Assembly: GCA_936450465.1 (NCBI GenBank)
Contig: OW388294.1
Span: forward strand, 73,212,622-73,276,621
Length of the DNA stretch: 64,000 nucleotides
Direction: 5' to 3'
Origin: Gibbula magus
Lineage: Eukaryota > Mollusca > Gastropoda > Trochida > Trochidae
Of this stretch, positions 14,701 to 26,350 are shown piece after piece. The first letter of the stretch is position 1, and each line of letters starts with the position of its first letter. Made by a program: the position numbers and the translations under genes. The notes beneath the pieces are model-generated. The model ran no database searches. It was not told where the DNA came from and worked only from the letters and a program-made list of their open reading frames with translations.

Positions 14701-17700
14701 GAAACTACTGATTATTATCCTACGGTGCTTAAAATATTCAGTCGGATAGCACGTGGATTAATTAACACCTTGAAATAACGATCTATGTATATATTTATGA
14801 AACGTAGAGTATATTCAGTCATTTATCCATATCAATCATTTCTATTAGTAAATGTTTAAATCCCAACAGTTTAGTTGTGAACATGTGATAGTGATTCGTA
14901 TCCGACAAAATTAAATTAATTAATTAACAACGGGGTTAGGTCAGGAAAGGCCAACTCTTGTTTCATAAAAAAAGTTTCACCTTCAGCAATTTAGAACATA
15001 CACTCGAAATGCACTGAAATAGCATATCGGTCAACCAGCTGTAGCTTATATTAATACTGCAGTTTAAAGCTGAAATCACACGTTGAATATAAATATTTAA
15101 TAATTCCTTCAAAGAAGCGCTTGGTTCATCTTTGATGCGGTACGATAGACACGTAAACGTTTCGTAGAAGCAGATTCTTTGCCACTCTCTGAAGTCGGCT
15201 GGAGACACGGTGCTTGCATCCCTCATCCACGACCCAGACCTTTCGAATTAATTTATCTCAAGTATTAATTACACCAATCCTTCAAGCACCACGAGCCCAC
15301 TGTGAGAGTAGGTACGAAACTGTGTCTGATGATTTACGACAACAGGTCAAACTATGAAGGTCAAGCAATAATTTCAAACTAGCACGTGGCGGAGGTCATG
15401 TTTACCAAACTCGGTTATGTCATCAGTTTCGTATCAAATCGTAGTTTAAAGGATCGCAATGTCATAGTGACGTCATTAAATGAGTTCTGTGTGCCGAAGA
15501 ATTGGTTTGATAAAGGAGATTTGAAACGGCAAGGTTACCTTCTCTGACCTCACGTATTAGATTGGCGTATGGTTCGCGTTGCTGTTAGATTCGCTTTATC
15601 CAGACAGATACGGTTGCAAATCTGTCAACACACATGTTAAATACGAGGTCTAGCGATGCAATAAAAAAAATCATGGCAATGAAGTGCAAGGATAAGAAAT
15701 TCTTGTTGACTCTTGGTCCAATGATTTTATCGCACTTACAGACACTGATTTGAGATTATACACACTGTTGAAGGGTGATTACATAGCATGTTGTGATGAA
15801 AGATGATAAACGGCCTTTCCAGACCTTTCCGGTTCTACTTTTTTCGGAATTGATAAATTGCTGAAAATGAAGTTATACAACGAAATTTACAACATGAAAC
15901 AACTTAGAGTTTTATACTTGTGCTAGATTTTACGCCCGATTCGTGCAACATCCCTTTCTACGAGAATATAGTTTTATCACACATACATATTACCAAGTTT
16001 AAGGTTTTTTTTATTTAGGTGTATTACTTCGTATTCGTTGTGGTTTTAAATTTGTTAAACACTATTAGTCGGTTTAGATCAGTTTTGGAGGTTAGAGTGA
16101 AAAAGTGTTGTGATTATTTATAGTTAAACTATTTATTTATCGAATATTGTACATGAACGTCAAAATAATGGGAAAGACTTGTTGAAACAAATTTAGATTT
16201 GCTTTCAGAAGCTTATCATGTTGTCGCCTGTAAAGTTAAGGGGAACATATATTTGGGTTGTTTGTCATGCAGACATTATGTCATATTCTCACTGAAACAA
16301 TTGCACTTTGCATGTTGCTATGCTTGTTTCTTCTTAGATATCTTGAATAGCATCATTGTAGTAAACAAAGGCGAGATTCAATGTCAAGAAAGTTTAATGA
16401 CCTTTCCCCTAGTTTTAACCTAATTTTCCTTTAGACAGACACTCATATTGTTCAAGCATGGAGTTTGATAATGACTTAAATGGTTAATAAGCTAACAGTG
16501 TTTTTCTGTTCACAGATTTCCTTCGCAGTGGTTCTAGAAGTCTGGCACGATGCCTATGGGAACCAAAGTAGAACTGGTAAGCAAAAGTACAATTACCGTG
16601 TCTGATAAAGAAGTTCATTTCTAAGTTGATGTTTATTATAAGAATACGTGCGTATTATGACTTAACAAGTTTGGACCATGTTACCAAAACCATGTTATCA
16701 TACCGTATGTTGTAAAACATTTATAAATGTCGAAAACATATATTATCAAATATCTGTGAAGCAGAATCCGCAGTTATGGCGTTTTAGTTGGTTTTCCATT
16801 TCAATTTGGAAATTTCATTGTAAGGACTATATCTTGCTTCACCTTATAAAGTTAACAGTTCTAAAATGCTTACAGGCGTTTGTTTACTTTTGCAAATAAT
16901 GGGCACTTCAAGTAGGGCTGAATACGTTTTTCGAGCACCTGCTGTCATAACTGTGAGATCTTTTGTTTCATGATGACAACTTAATGCCTCACACCGTTTA
17001 ATGAAAATTGTATTTTCATGAGGTTTGGAGATGTTTGTCTTTGAATTTACCAACAGTAAGTAATATTACATTCATCTGAACATACACACATACAGAATTC
17101 GATTCCTAACTTTTGGCACAAACGCTTGAAAACCTTGCTGTTCCACTTCCAGACCCAAAGAACCTTATTATACGAACCGGAAGGGCAGGAAAGGTCAAAC
17201 CCTCGTTTATCTGGAAAGACGAAAACCAGATATCCATGACGTCAGACCTTCGTTACAGTTATCGCGTCATATGCGATCCCCATTACTATGGCGACGGCTG
17301 TGATAGACTGTGTAGACCACGTGACAACACATTCGGACACTACAGGTGTGACGTCAGCGGCTCAAGGATATGTCTGGAGGGCTGGGAGGGCGAGTTTTGT
17401 ACAACAGGTTGGTTATTATACTTTTCACGTTTATAGTACAGTCGATCTAGTTAACGTGTAGAATAAGGGATCTTTCTAATGGCATATTTTTGTAAGATGC
17501 AAATTTGATTTATATTTTGATATGGTTAAATTCGTGTAAATTCAAAAATGGACAAGCATAAAACACCTTATACTGTGTACAGAGAAGGGGATGGATAACT
17601 AAGTTATCTTAACTATCAATACTTTTAATACGGATATAACTTAAGATTTTAACAAATACACGCACATCGTTTTCATCAGAAACTGCATTAAACATTTCTG

Positions 17701-20700
17701 AATATCGATAAACTGCTTAATTTTTTCATTGTATAACACATTCCCGTAATATCGATAAACTGCTTAATATATGACTGGAATGCATTACTTTCTCGTTGGT
17801 TGTTTTTGTTCATCGAAAATGAGAAACTCTATGGCATCAAAGATAAAACCCAATGTATCATGTTATACTGTTCTTATGATTACAGCACGATGTACAAAGG
17901 AGTGCCTTGGATCAAACGGTTTCTGTGACCGACCTTACGAGTGCAAGTAAGTACTGCACTAATGATGCTTGTAGTCCGTACAATATTCGTTCACATTGAC
18001 AGCTTTCATTAGTCTCCAGTTGTAAAATAACGAAGAAACGAAGTTACAGAATGAATGAACGAAATATATTATTCATCGGTTTAAATGCCATAGGTTAAAT
18101 CAACAATTGTTTTCAAGAAAAGATAGTGCATATCTATAGGGATCCTAAGTGAATCTCTGTATAGTCATGGACAGGGATTCTCACACGAAGGGGAACAGTC
18201 CTTAGGAGTTTAGTGATGATACTTAACGACCTCAATTAACTTCAGCGCAGTAATAAGAATGCATCAATTCAAGAATTACCGAAGAAAAGACAAGTTAATA
18301 GTTGAAAAAAAAACAGTAGTTTAAACTTCTTATTGATTACTTTTTCTGTGCAAAACATACACAATCATTTTCGGAAATGTCAATATTATGTAATGATAAA
18401 GGATTTTAATGATAAATGATAAACATGAAGTGTAAGTTGGTCATTTTGGAGGGATTTGGTGCATCTTATAACCGATGGTGAGCGCGTCACAAACCATCAA
18501 AGAAAAACCCGTTTATTAAAACTAGAATTGTGATTAAACGTATAGCATGTAAAATTTATCCATGAATGATAATGCAGCTATACTAAAGAAAATGGTGCAT
18601 AGTGGCTGTCTGATAGTTTGTGTAAAGTACTTTATCTCACTCTTTTTACCGCCAGGTGTCGCCTTGGGTGGAGGGGACAGAACTGCCAGGAGTGTGTGAC
18701 GTTCCCCGGATGTGATCACGGCTCGTGCAAGAAGGCGTGGCAGTGTGCGTGTGAAGAGGGCTGGAGCGGCTCGCTATGTTCTATAGGTAGGTGGAACACT
18801 CTAGCTTGAGGAATTGTTAGGCCTTCTTGCTAGATCGAAATAAAATCTCTAGGACCGATGTCGAGCGGTCTGACGATCAATGATTTGGTCATTTGGTCTT
18901 AGACTGATATTATCACAACATGGGGTAATTATTAAAATGAAATTTGCCAGACAAAATTGATATGCGTGTGCATATATAAAATATGACATCGCTTGTGCTT
19001 CACAATATGAGTAAGAAAGTAGTCTGTTCGACCCTTACATTAAGTCATTTTGTTTGAAACCCGACAAGTAGACAAAAATGGTCTTATGAACAGCTGAACA
19101 TTAGCTTAAGAAGCGGTCATAAAATATTCGCCAAAGCTTGTTGCTAGCCATCCTCGATAATCCAGATAGTGTCTGCGTTTCGTTTCTGATTGGATAACAT
19201 GGACCCAAGAGGAGGTAACTAGGTTAGGGATAAATACCCTTACTGTTTTCCAGCGCTTGTGTGTAGATTTATCGGAACAATAGCGCTGGATTATCGAGGA
19301 TGGTTGCTAGCTTATTTGTTGAATTACTTGTCAAGTTGCTATTTATCACGTGTTATGATGTGTTGCAACATATTTGTATACATTTGAAACAAATTCATCT
19401 GGATAACTGTGTTTGAATAACGTTTGGCGTTAAACTCATAACTGGAATGAACATATTTGTAGCAGTATTCCAAATGAATGTTTTAAATAATGTATTCTCA
19501 TGAAGAACACTGCAATAAGATTACATGGTCTCATTTCAGACAACTCCTATTGTGAGAAGAACCAACCCTGCCTCCACGGCGGCACGTGCAACTATGACTC
19601 GGTCAGCAACTTCACGTGCACATGCACTTCCGGTTTCACCGGATCTCAGTGCGAGTTGGAGACGTGCTTCCCTGGTTTCTGTCTCAATGGCGGAAGCTGC
19701 AAGGTAATTTGTCAAGATGTTATGTGTGTGTTGGTAACAATTTCCTTGAGCAAGTCTCGATGTAAGCAAGGTAAGGGATATTGGATGCAAACGTCCCAAC
19801 TCTGAAGGGTCGACCACTTTACAGCAGTCTTGACTTGCTTATGTATTCCACTTCTTTATTCTGAAGTCTGTAATGTTTCACGTTTTGTAGAAAAGCGAGG
19901 AGGGGCGAATGTGCAGATGCAGACGAGGCTACACCGGAAGGCGGTGTCAACACAAAGATGTTACCTGTGGAGAACTCTCCTGCAGGAACAACGGCACGTG
20001 TATTAGAGAATTGCACAACTGGCGGTGTCTGTGTCCTCCTGGCTTCTCGGGCAGTCTGTGTGAAGAGGAGGTGGACGAGTGCATGTCTTCTCCCTGCAAA
20101 AATGGTAAGTTAGATTACCTTGTCATTCTTTAGTACATGTCCTTACTTAATTTCCGTTACACAAGGAACTCTTGCAACTGAGGTGTCTCTGGTTCACAAA
20201 TGAAAAGGGAAATAAGCTGGTCATTCTTTAGTGTTACCGTAACTGGGGTCTCGGTACACTCATAACTAAGGTAGACATGTAAGTGTTTCTGGTCTATACT
20301 CTTCCTGTGGAACTGGTAAGGCTGCATCGTAGGTCATTCATTTATTCATCTTCTTGACAGCGGAAATTCGGTATTTTCTAATATTTCCGATATTCAATTG
20401 CATAGTGCAAGAGAGCTTAATTTTGAAACATTCGCAAATGTAAAATGATCTCGCCGTTCACAATTGATGTGAAAGCTCATGTATTGTTCTTGTGTTCCAG
20501 GGGGCGTATGCAGGGACAGAGTGAACGGTTACTACTGTGAGTGCGCGGAAGGATTTGCCGGCACCAACTGTGAATATATTTTCGATGTTTGTCAAGGTTT
20601 CACGTGTTTAAACGGAGGCACGTGCAAGAAGATAGGTCTCTATACTCCAAAATGCTCGTGCACTGGCGACTTCACCGGATACCGCTGTGAGACGGCAGTT

Positions 20701-21075
20701 GATCCATGTTTCGGAATCACGTGTGCAAATGGCGGAACATGCAATAGGATCAACGAACTTACATTCGAGTGCGCATGCGCACCAGGATATACAGGACTTC
20801 TTTGTCGGAGAAAGAACACCAGTAGCCCATGTGACAATCTTCCCTGTTTAAACGGGGGCTTGTGTAAATCTTACATAGACTCTTTCTTATGCATCTGTGA
20901 GCCGGGATTTCACGGAATGCATTGTGAAACACCGCTCCCCTCTGATGAACCAAGGGATAAATCTATTACAGCGGGGGAAGAGAACAATGTACAAGCTCTG
21001 GAGAACGGAGCATCCAGACTGTGTTCAAGTCTCCTCTCTATTATGTGCTTGACACTGCAGTTGCTCTTGAGATAG
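8624..21075 (+). CDS. Delta-type DSL Notch ligand lacking a cytoplasmic tail, nine coding exons
   Basis: Joining 8624-8674, 12547-12840, 16516-16576, 17153-17407, 17886-17946, 18656-18786, 19540-19703, 19891-20104 and 20501-21075 gives 1806 nt, 601 codons plus TAG. Every junction is GT-AG and phase-consistent. The order is signal peptide (MSDPRLLACLVILLA), MNNL domain (VFEVKIRSLFN, CTYGGEVTPV, RVPFIFLWP), DSL domain (CDPHYYGDGCD, CRPRDNTFGHYRC, CLEGWEGEFC) and nine EGF repeats. EGF2 has the short DSL-ligand form (PGCDHGSC, QCACEEGW) and EGF6 is of calcium-binding type (VDECMSSPC). Such proteins are surface ligands of Notch. Classical Delta/Jagged proteins continue with a transmembrane helix and a tail of about 100-200 residues. 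Here the chain ends in a roughly 18-residue hydrophobic stretch after ENGAS, so a GPI anchor or a tail-less form is likely. There is no VWC-like region, so Delta-like fits better than Jagged-like. The family call is firm; anchoring is inferred. Confidence 0.93.
11727..11766. repeat. (TA)n microsatellite in DSL-gene intron 1
   Basis: About 20 TA units within the 3.9-kb first intron. Nothing else in that intron is supported. Confidence 0.95.
12547..12840 (+). CDS. DSL ligand exon 2 (MNNL domain)
   Basis: Acceptor ttttgcag|GTT, donor CCG|gtgagt, 98 codons in phase 0. It encodes the N-terminal MNNL (C2-like) domain, with the CC pair in GECCSGN, CRIFVSVCLLHFQ, CTYGGEVTPVIG and the strand RVPFIFLWP, all typical of Delta-type ligands. 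It is separated from exon 1 by a 3.9-kb intron with no other supported gene. Confidence 0.93.
14038..14538. mobile_element. 501-bp MITE, Tc1/mariner type
   Basis: Terminal inverted repeats of about 77 bp (14038-14114 and 14462-14538) begin CAGTGACGTGCCAAAAGTAT and differ at only a few positions. The element is flanked by TA on both sides (14036-14037, 14539-14540), the Tc1/mariner target duplication. The interior has no transposase frame. It lies in intron 2 of the DSL-ligand gene. Confidence 0.92.
16516..16576 (+). CDS. DSL ligand exon 3 (end of MNNL domain)
   Basis: Acceptor ttcacag|ATT, donor ACTG|gtaagc (ends in phase 1). ISFAVVLEVWHDAYG follows FLWP of exon 2 and corresponds to the family stretch WPGTFSLIIEAWH, where GTFSLII is replaced by ISFAVVL. 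Confidence 0.9.
17153..17407 (+). CDS. DSL ligand exon 4 (DSL domain)
   Basis: The acceptor ttgctgttccacttccag|ACCC has a good pyrimidine tract and restores the phase (G+AC = Asp of DPKNLIIR). The frame is open further upstream, but no AG fits there. The exon holds the whole DSL domain: SYRVICDPHYYGDGC, LCRPRDNTFGHYRCD, ICLEGWEGEFC. The six cysteines and the aromatic FGHY loop that contacts Notch are present. Donor ACAG|gttggt. Confidence 0.93.
17886..17946 (+). CDS. DSL ligand exon 5 (start of EGF1)
   Basis: Acceptor attacag|CACG, donor TGCAA|gtaagt (phase 2). It encodes ARCTKECLGSNGFCDRPYEC, the first half of EGF1. The split codon AA+G completes Lys with exon 6. Confidence 0.9.
18656..18786 (+). 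CDS. DSL ligand exon 6 (EGF1 end and EGF2)
   Basis: Acceptor ccgccag|GTGT, donor ATAG|gtaggt. CRLGWRGQNCQEC closes EGF1. FPGCDHGSCKKAWQCACEEG is the shortened EGF2 typical of DSL ligands (the DOS-like region with EGF1). Confidence 0.92.
19148..19303. mobile_element. Short inverted-repeat element in a DSL-gene intron
   Basis: An 18-bp perfect inverted repeat (ccatcctcgataatccag at 19148-19165, complement at 19286-19303) brackets about 120 bp of unique sequence. Both sides extend outward into related gctagc sequence. It looks like a small non-autonomous DNA element; the superfamily is not assigned. Confidence 0.65.
19540..19703 (+). CDS. DSL ligand exon 7 (EGF3 and start of EGF4)
   Basis: Acceptor tcatttcag|ACAA, donor TGCAAG|gtaatt (phase 0). 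It covers EGF3 (YCEKNQPCLHGGTCNYD, CTCTSGFTGSQCE) and the first half of EGF4 (CFPGFCLNGGSCK). Confidence 0.92.
19891..20104 (+). CDS. DSL ligand exon 8 (EGF4 end, EGF5, EGF6 start)
   Basis: Acceptor cgttttgtag|AAAA, donor AATG|gtaagt. It closes EGF4 (CRCRRGYTGRRCQ), contains EGF5 (CGELSCRNNGTC, CLCPPGFSGSLCE) and opens EGF6 with the calcium-binding EGF start VDECMSSPCKNG. Confidence 0.92.
20501..21075 (+). CDS. DSL ligand exon 9 (EGF6-9 and C-terminus)
   Basis: Acceptor ttgtgttccag|GGGG. This large last exon completes EGF6 (CECAEGFAGTNCE) and encodes EGF7 (CLNGGTCKKIG), EGF8 (CANGGTCNRIN) and EGF9 (CLNGGLCKSY, CICEPGFHGMHCE). A 30-residue acidic linker (SDEPRDKSITAGEEN) leads to ENGAS and then LCSSLLSIMCLTLQLLLR, directly before TAG. 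There is no basic stop-transfer segment and no Lys-containing tail. I found no convincing splice donor before the stop that would lead to a tail exon. Confidence 0.92.
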
Positions 21076-21089
21076 AAGACGGAAGACGC

Positions 21090-21095
21090 AATAAA
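21090..21095 (+). terminator. Poly(A) signal of the DSL-ligand gene
   Basis: AATAAA begins 15 nt after the TAG stop. This supports the short C-terminus as the real end of this transcript form, although a signal so close to a stop codon implies a very short 3'UTR. Confidence 0.55.
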
Positions 21096-21124
21096 TGAAT
21101 GAATGAATGAATGGATGAATGAGT
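21094..21124. repeat. (AATG)n tetranucleotide repeat
   Basis: About seven AATG/GATG units directly follow the poly(A) signal. Confidence 0.85.
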
Positions 21125-24100
21125 GGGATATTTCTTGTTCTAAATGCATTTCCTCATAATGTGTGATCACCGTTACAATGTTTAAATAATGTTTAAAAAA
21201 TGTACATGTAGATAAAACGTCTTGAAACATTAACAGTCACACAATTGCAATGCCGACCAGTTTCCCCCAGTATGACGAGCTTTCCTGAATAGTTTACGAA
21301 TAGTATATTTAATAGGATCAAATGTTCTGCATAAACAGTTAAATGTTTCTCGGGCACATCTTTATCAAGTGACGAGTGCGGTAGGATATTTGTATGTTGG
21401 ACAGAATAATGACAAAGGGGAATGAATTTTCCATTTTTCCATCAAAATATGCCTTGGAAGTAGCAGAAGTATACAAAACGGAAACACAGCCTGAGACCAA
21501 AATATCTGGTGAAAAAATGAATTTTGGGGTTCAGCAAAAATGACCATGAAAAGCTGTCACTCGCACTAATTAAAGTGAAGCTTCGATGTCCGGAAACATT
21601 TAACGTTTGTTATTTAGCATGATACAGAAAGAAGAATGTGCTTCTTTACATTTATAACATTTCACATACTGTATCTGGCCTGGAGGATACAATCTGTACG
21701 TCATTGTCATTGTCAAGGATCACTGAAAACATTATTTGGGCATCGAATCACCCTTTACTAGTATATACTGGGCCAACACTGGCCACTGGGAACTACATCA
21801 GAATGATTAGACACAAACTCATCAGCGATAGTCGACAAGTTTCATCCCTAATTTTCTGTAGTTGCCGTTACAAAGATATCACTTCAATTTATTATTTACC
21901 TTATGAATGTGTACTCCTCCTGTACCACCGCTGGTTGTTTGTCAGGATAAAGTATTGACCTGAATTGTTTGAGTCTAGTCTAGATAAATTCGAGTTTATA
22001 TCTTGGAGATAAAGTTCGCTAGTCATTGACAAGTAGGACGATCGATCTACTTGCACGTGTGAGCACCAGCCTACCAGACGAAACTACTGACTGCGTTTGC
22101 ATATATATTATATTGCATTGGAGTGTAGCTATTGATCAATTAAATTCAATGTTATATGCATCAATTCATTTATTCAAGGTCATAATGTGTTCTAATCATA
22201 ATGGTCCGAAGAAAAAGTTGTCAATTGTCCCACCTTTTATTGATTTGTCCCGAAGTAAAAAATAAAGGTTTTTAATAGGTTCTCAAGAGCCCAGATAGAC
22301 AAAGAGATAAAATTATCCACGGTATACCAGTACTTCGCAGAAGTTTATGTTACGCAAATAAGTAGTGTTTTATAGCTCATTTTATCGTTATTAAGTGCAG
22401 TTGTTGTAATATTCAACATGCTGTGTAACTGTTTGTTTGGTTGCGCTGTTTATCTCACATTACAAACTTCCAGTGACGTCCCGCCACTATACTGCCAATA
22501 ACATTATACTCAATAATTCCTATGTAACGTAACTTCCCTTTAATCCGGGCAATTATCTTAATAATGCCCCTCTTCAAATATCTTTATTTAATACCGAGAT
22601 GTTAAGTTTGAGAAGAAAATAAGTGTATGTTATGTCTAACTCTATTGACAAACACCTGTTAATTCAAACATCAATCTGCACATGTTTTTAAAGTTAATTG
22701 TTTTAAATGAACTCCATACTCCTGCACACCAAGCGCAGCGATGATACCACTGTGCTACAGGGACTAGGCTGATGAACTTGTTTCCTAAGTCCTTCTTATA
22801 CCTACTGCCTTTCACCAAAGGGGGATATTTTACGGACGACTCCTTTTCTTGTTCGCACTATCAATTAGAATAGATGAAACATACAATTTAACCATGGGGT
22901 CAGTTTGTAAGTTTAAAACCCTTACCCTCCGGATAAACACTCGGGGCTAACCTCCCTCGTGTTTACCCCCGGGTTGCGGGTTTTAAATCTCATAAACACC
23001 CTTTAGCATGATTTATCCTATACGTATAAGCTTATCAAATGAATATAAACTTAGTTTGAATAAATTACCTCCTTTGCCTTCTGTTCCGACCCTCTGCACA
23101 TATCATCCTGGGACTTTCATCTGGAAAAGTCGCATATAGATAACACATGCCTAACCGAGGTTAATTGAATTATGTCTTCTATTCATCTTATTTTCTTATT
23201 CTATTGCTTCATATGGATATGCTTCGACGATTCCATACATCATCTAGTTGTAAATTTCATTTTCCAGAATGTCATTACTTATAAGCCAATCATGCAAATA
23301 TTTGATAATATCCTACCTTAGATGACTCGAGTCCCAATGACTCTCAGACATAGTTTCTTATGGTCCTGTTACACTGTTACGCCTGTTTCATCACTTTATT
23401 TCATCAAGCATTAGCACAGTTTTCATTGGCTAAAGACAGCAGTCAGACGGTCTGTATTGGAAGGTATATTTTTTATTTTCAATGGCGCATCCAAAATGTG
23501 AAAGGTGGGGGCACTCTCGACCCGCCACTGATTTCTATGGATAAACATAGTTTGAACAAAACCGATTAAGTTTGTATTGAAAAGAATTGAACCTTCATTA
23601 AATACTCCTTCAATTACATAACACTATACCGGTCATTTACCTATCCAAGATAAGTTTTAGTATTGTTTTAGTATGTCATTCTCTTGTGTATGATAAGTAA
23701 TAAACATGGAGGTAGGATACGTGCCTAGACGTCTACTCGGTTGAACTTTGTATCTGGTCGAGGTCAAATTGAGTTATTTAATGCTAATTAGGGTTCATTT
23801 CATGTGTTATCATTTATCAAGACTACACCCAGACTGTGCTTAGATAGATTGTATATAAAGTAGTTAAATTATCATGTTTGTGAAGTTTACGATGTACATA
23901 TATCTTTAATAAATCTTCAATTGCCAAAAAGTGTTTTTGCTTTCGCTATGTCCATGTATTGTGGTTCATATACATAAATATGTGGAACGCCATTGCAAAT
24001 AGAGAATTGTTAATCGCAATGAGCACCAGAGCATTTCATGTTCAATTTCAGATTCTCTACATATACCACCCCTGGGATATTTCATGATGACATCTCGTAC

Positions 24101-26184
24101 TCAATGTACCAGCCGTGATTGAGGCACATGTCTATGTCGACTGGTTCTTTGGAATATTTAAAGGTTTCCATTACCCTCCTTTAGTGTTGCATAATTTATC
24201 TTGCAGTCAAACACTAAGGTATTCTCTTTGTCCAAGTCAATAGAATTACTGGTGTGTCTGTTCCATGTGCGTGCGCGGATAGTGTCAACTTCGCTCTACC
24301 AAGATACAGACTCTCATACTAAGTCTTTTCATTGTTCATACTATATTTCAAGGTAAGATGACATGGGCTTCTTAACTAAGCGAATTAAAATTTTATATCA
24401 GCAAAATAGAAAATTATTTTAATGGATCTATACAAAAAGGATAAAGAAGTAATTCTAACTACAATTCCACTTTACATTCCAGATGTGTATGTATAATTGA
24501 ACGTGAGACGTACGTGAAACAAGTAACGACGGGAATTGATATTATGAATAAGAAAAGACGCGAAGTACATCAATGTTCAAACGCCACTTGTTGAAACTTC
24601 TATACTTGTCTTGTCTATAAATTAAATTATTTTACCTATTAGAAATAAATGAAACAATTTCATTTTCATGGAACAAAAATTAGATTTTTTTTTTTTTATA
24701 GAATTCTCGATTGCATTAGTAGAACTGAATATCTGAAATAACAAGTTGCCCTGGCGCAGATTACAATGAACAAACAAGGATGCCGGTCGTCGATGATCGA
24801 TGTTTAATGGTAGAGGTTCATTAAGGTTAAAGCTTTAGTTTCTAGTTGCCTACATTACAATGAGGCTTGTGATACAATAACTTCAATTCTTGTCAAAGTA
24901 TGGACGAAAATATTTTTCTCTATCAAATATGCCATTTATTTTCAAAGTTTTAAAATATAACGTTACATTAGAGGGAAAACCATTTTAATGCATGATCCGG
25001 TAAGCCGTATCCATAGTAAATGGTTATCGTATTGAAAGAAAATGGTGCGACACATAAAACGAAATGTTGTGGAACTTTTCAGGGTGAGAGGTAGATTGTA
25101 GGTCTCATGCGATTATGAGAGTTCAGGCGATGAATAAGCTGAGTGAAATTATTTGAACTGATATCAGAATATATGGTATTTTGGCACTTATTAAAGCTAA
25201 ATAATGTATATAACATTTCGTGGTATGTTTTGGTCACCCGCTTAGAACCTGTCAAAGAAAGTTGAGAGACAAGAAGTAAGTAAGAGAAGTTGAAAAGACA
25301 CTTTTGTTACATATTGTAAGATGAACAAAGGAGATTTATTCATAGCTTACCCATTCTAGACCTTTATAAAACTTTAAATCATACAAATTGCTCTCTTCTA
25401 GTGAAATATCAATGCGGAGGCGAACTTGGAAATATATAGTTCCTGTTTATTGTTATGGTGAACTTAAAAGAAAGGTCCCAGATCGAACAAAAGTTGTAGC
25501 CTATGTAAAGGTATAATAGTATAATATTGGTTAACTGGTGTGAAATTTCTAGGCAATGTAGAAATGAGATTACAAGAGACCTTATATATTTAACAGACGT
25601 CGGAAAGTCTAATCACAATCACTTCTAAACTGATAACTGTATCAATGGCATTCTTACAATTTAGTCCAATCTCTGGCACATATCAGCCCACAGATCCCCA
25701 ATATTGATGGATAGGAGACTAACGAGCTCGACCTGGAACATATGACAATGTCTGCAGGTCTAGTATTGGAAACTTTTTCTTGACATTCGGGAGAATTCAA
25801 GGGAATTGAAATCAAAGCAATAGTGAATACCGCAACATTAGACTATTAACTAAAATTACATTTATATATGCACATTGGCCGAGTTAAAGACAGGAACTCA
25901 AAAATCATTTCTCTTCCTGATCCTTGTGATGAGAACATTGAAACACAAATATTATGTCGTGTCCATAAACACAGGCATTGGCCGAAGTCATCGGTTCACA
26001 CTTGTTTTATTATGTATACTATATATAATCGAAAGGAAAACAATAACCTACTGTAAAGAAAGTTCATTTGACTTGGCCAGTAATGCAAATGATGTAAACA
26101 CATCAATAGCAAGTCATAATAAACGGTTATAGCTTGTCGGACTCCAGTGGATTCAGTATACTTATCTGTCGACCAGTGTAGCAG
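21125..26184. other. Gene-poor stretch with scattered repeat debris
   Basis: No supported exon. An imperfect inverted repeat at about 22,910-22,985 pairs two arms around gtttaaaaccc and gggttttaaat. The segment 24,420-25,170 is a diverged third copy of sequence found in both units of the tandem duplication (35.7-36.3 and 40.86-41.8 kb), recognised by aaaaggat and ccactttacattccagat. A poly(T) run lies at 24,685-24,699. Confidence 0.6.
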
Positions 26185-26350
26185 TCTCAAATGACTCTAG
26201 AGTTATTTGAGGCTAGCCCCATGTGACTCTGGAGTTATTTGAGGCTAGCCCAATATCACTCTAGAGTCATATGGGGCTAGCAAATTGCACAAATGAGTCC
26301 AGCCTCAAATGACTCTAGAGTCATGTTTGAACTAGAGTCATCTGAGGCTG
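26185..26350. repeat. Array of palindromic tgactctagagtca units
   Basis: Five related units of about 30-37 bp share the near-palindrome caaatgactctagagttattt followed by gaggctagcc. Some units are in reverse orientation, so the block can fold on itself. No transposon ends are evident. Confidence 0.8.

Noticed and set aside
17113..17152. Extended start of DSL exon 4
   Set aside because: The frame is open, but no acceptor AG gives the right phase; the ttccacttccag acceptor at 17152 does.
20105..20500. Read-through of exon 8 (KNGKLDYLVIL)
   Set aside because: It would truncate EGF6; a strong donor gtaagt and the in-phase acceptor at 20500 complete the domain.
23460..23569. Frame WRIQNVKGGGTLDPPLISMD
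   Set aside because: It looks like a common transposon-derived fragment, but it is too short to assign.
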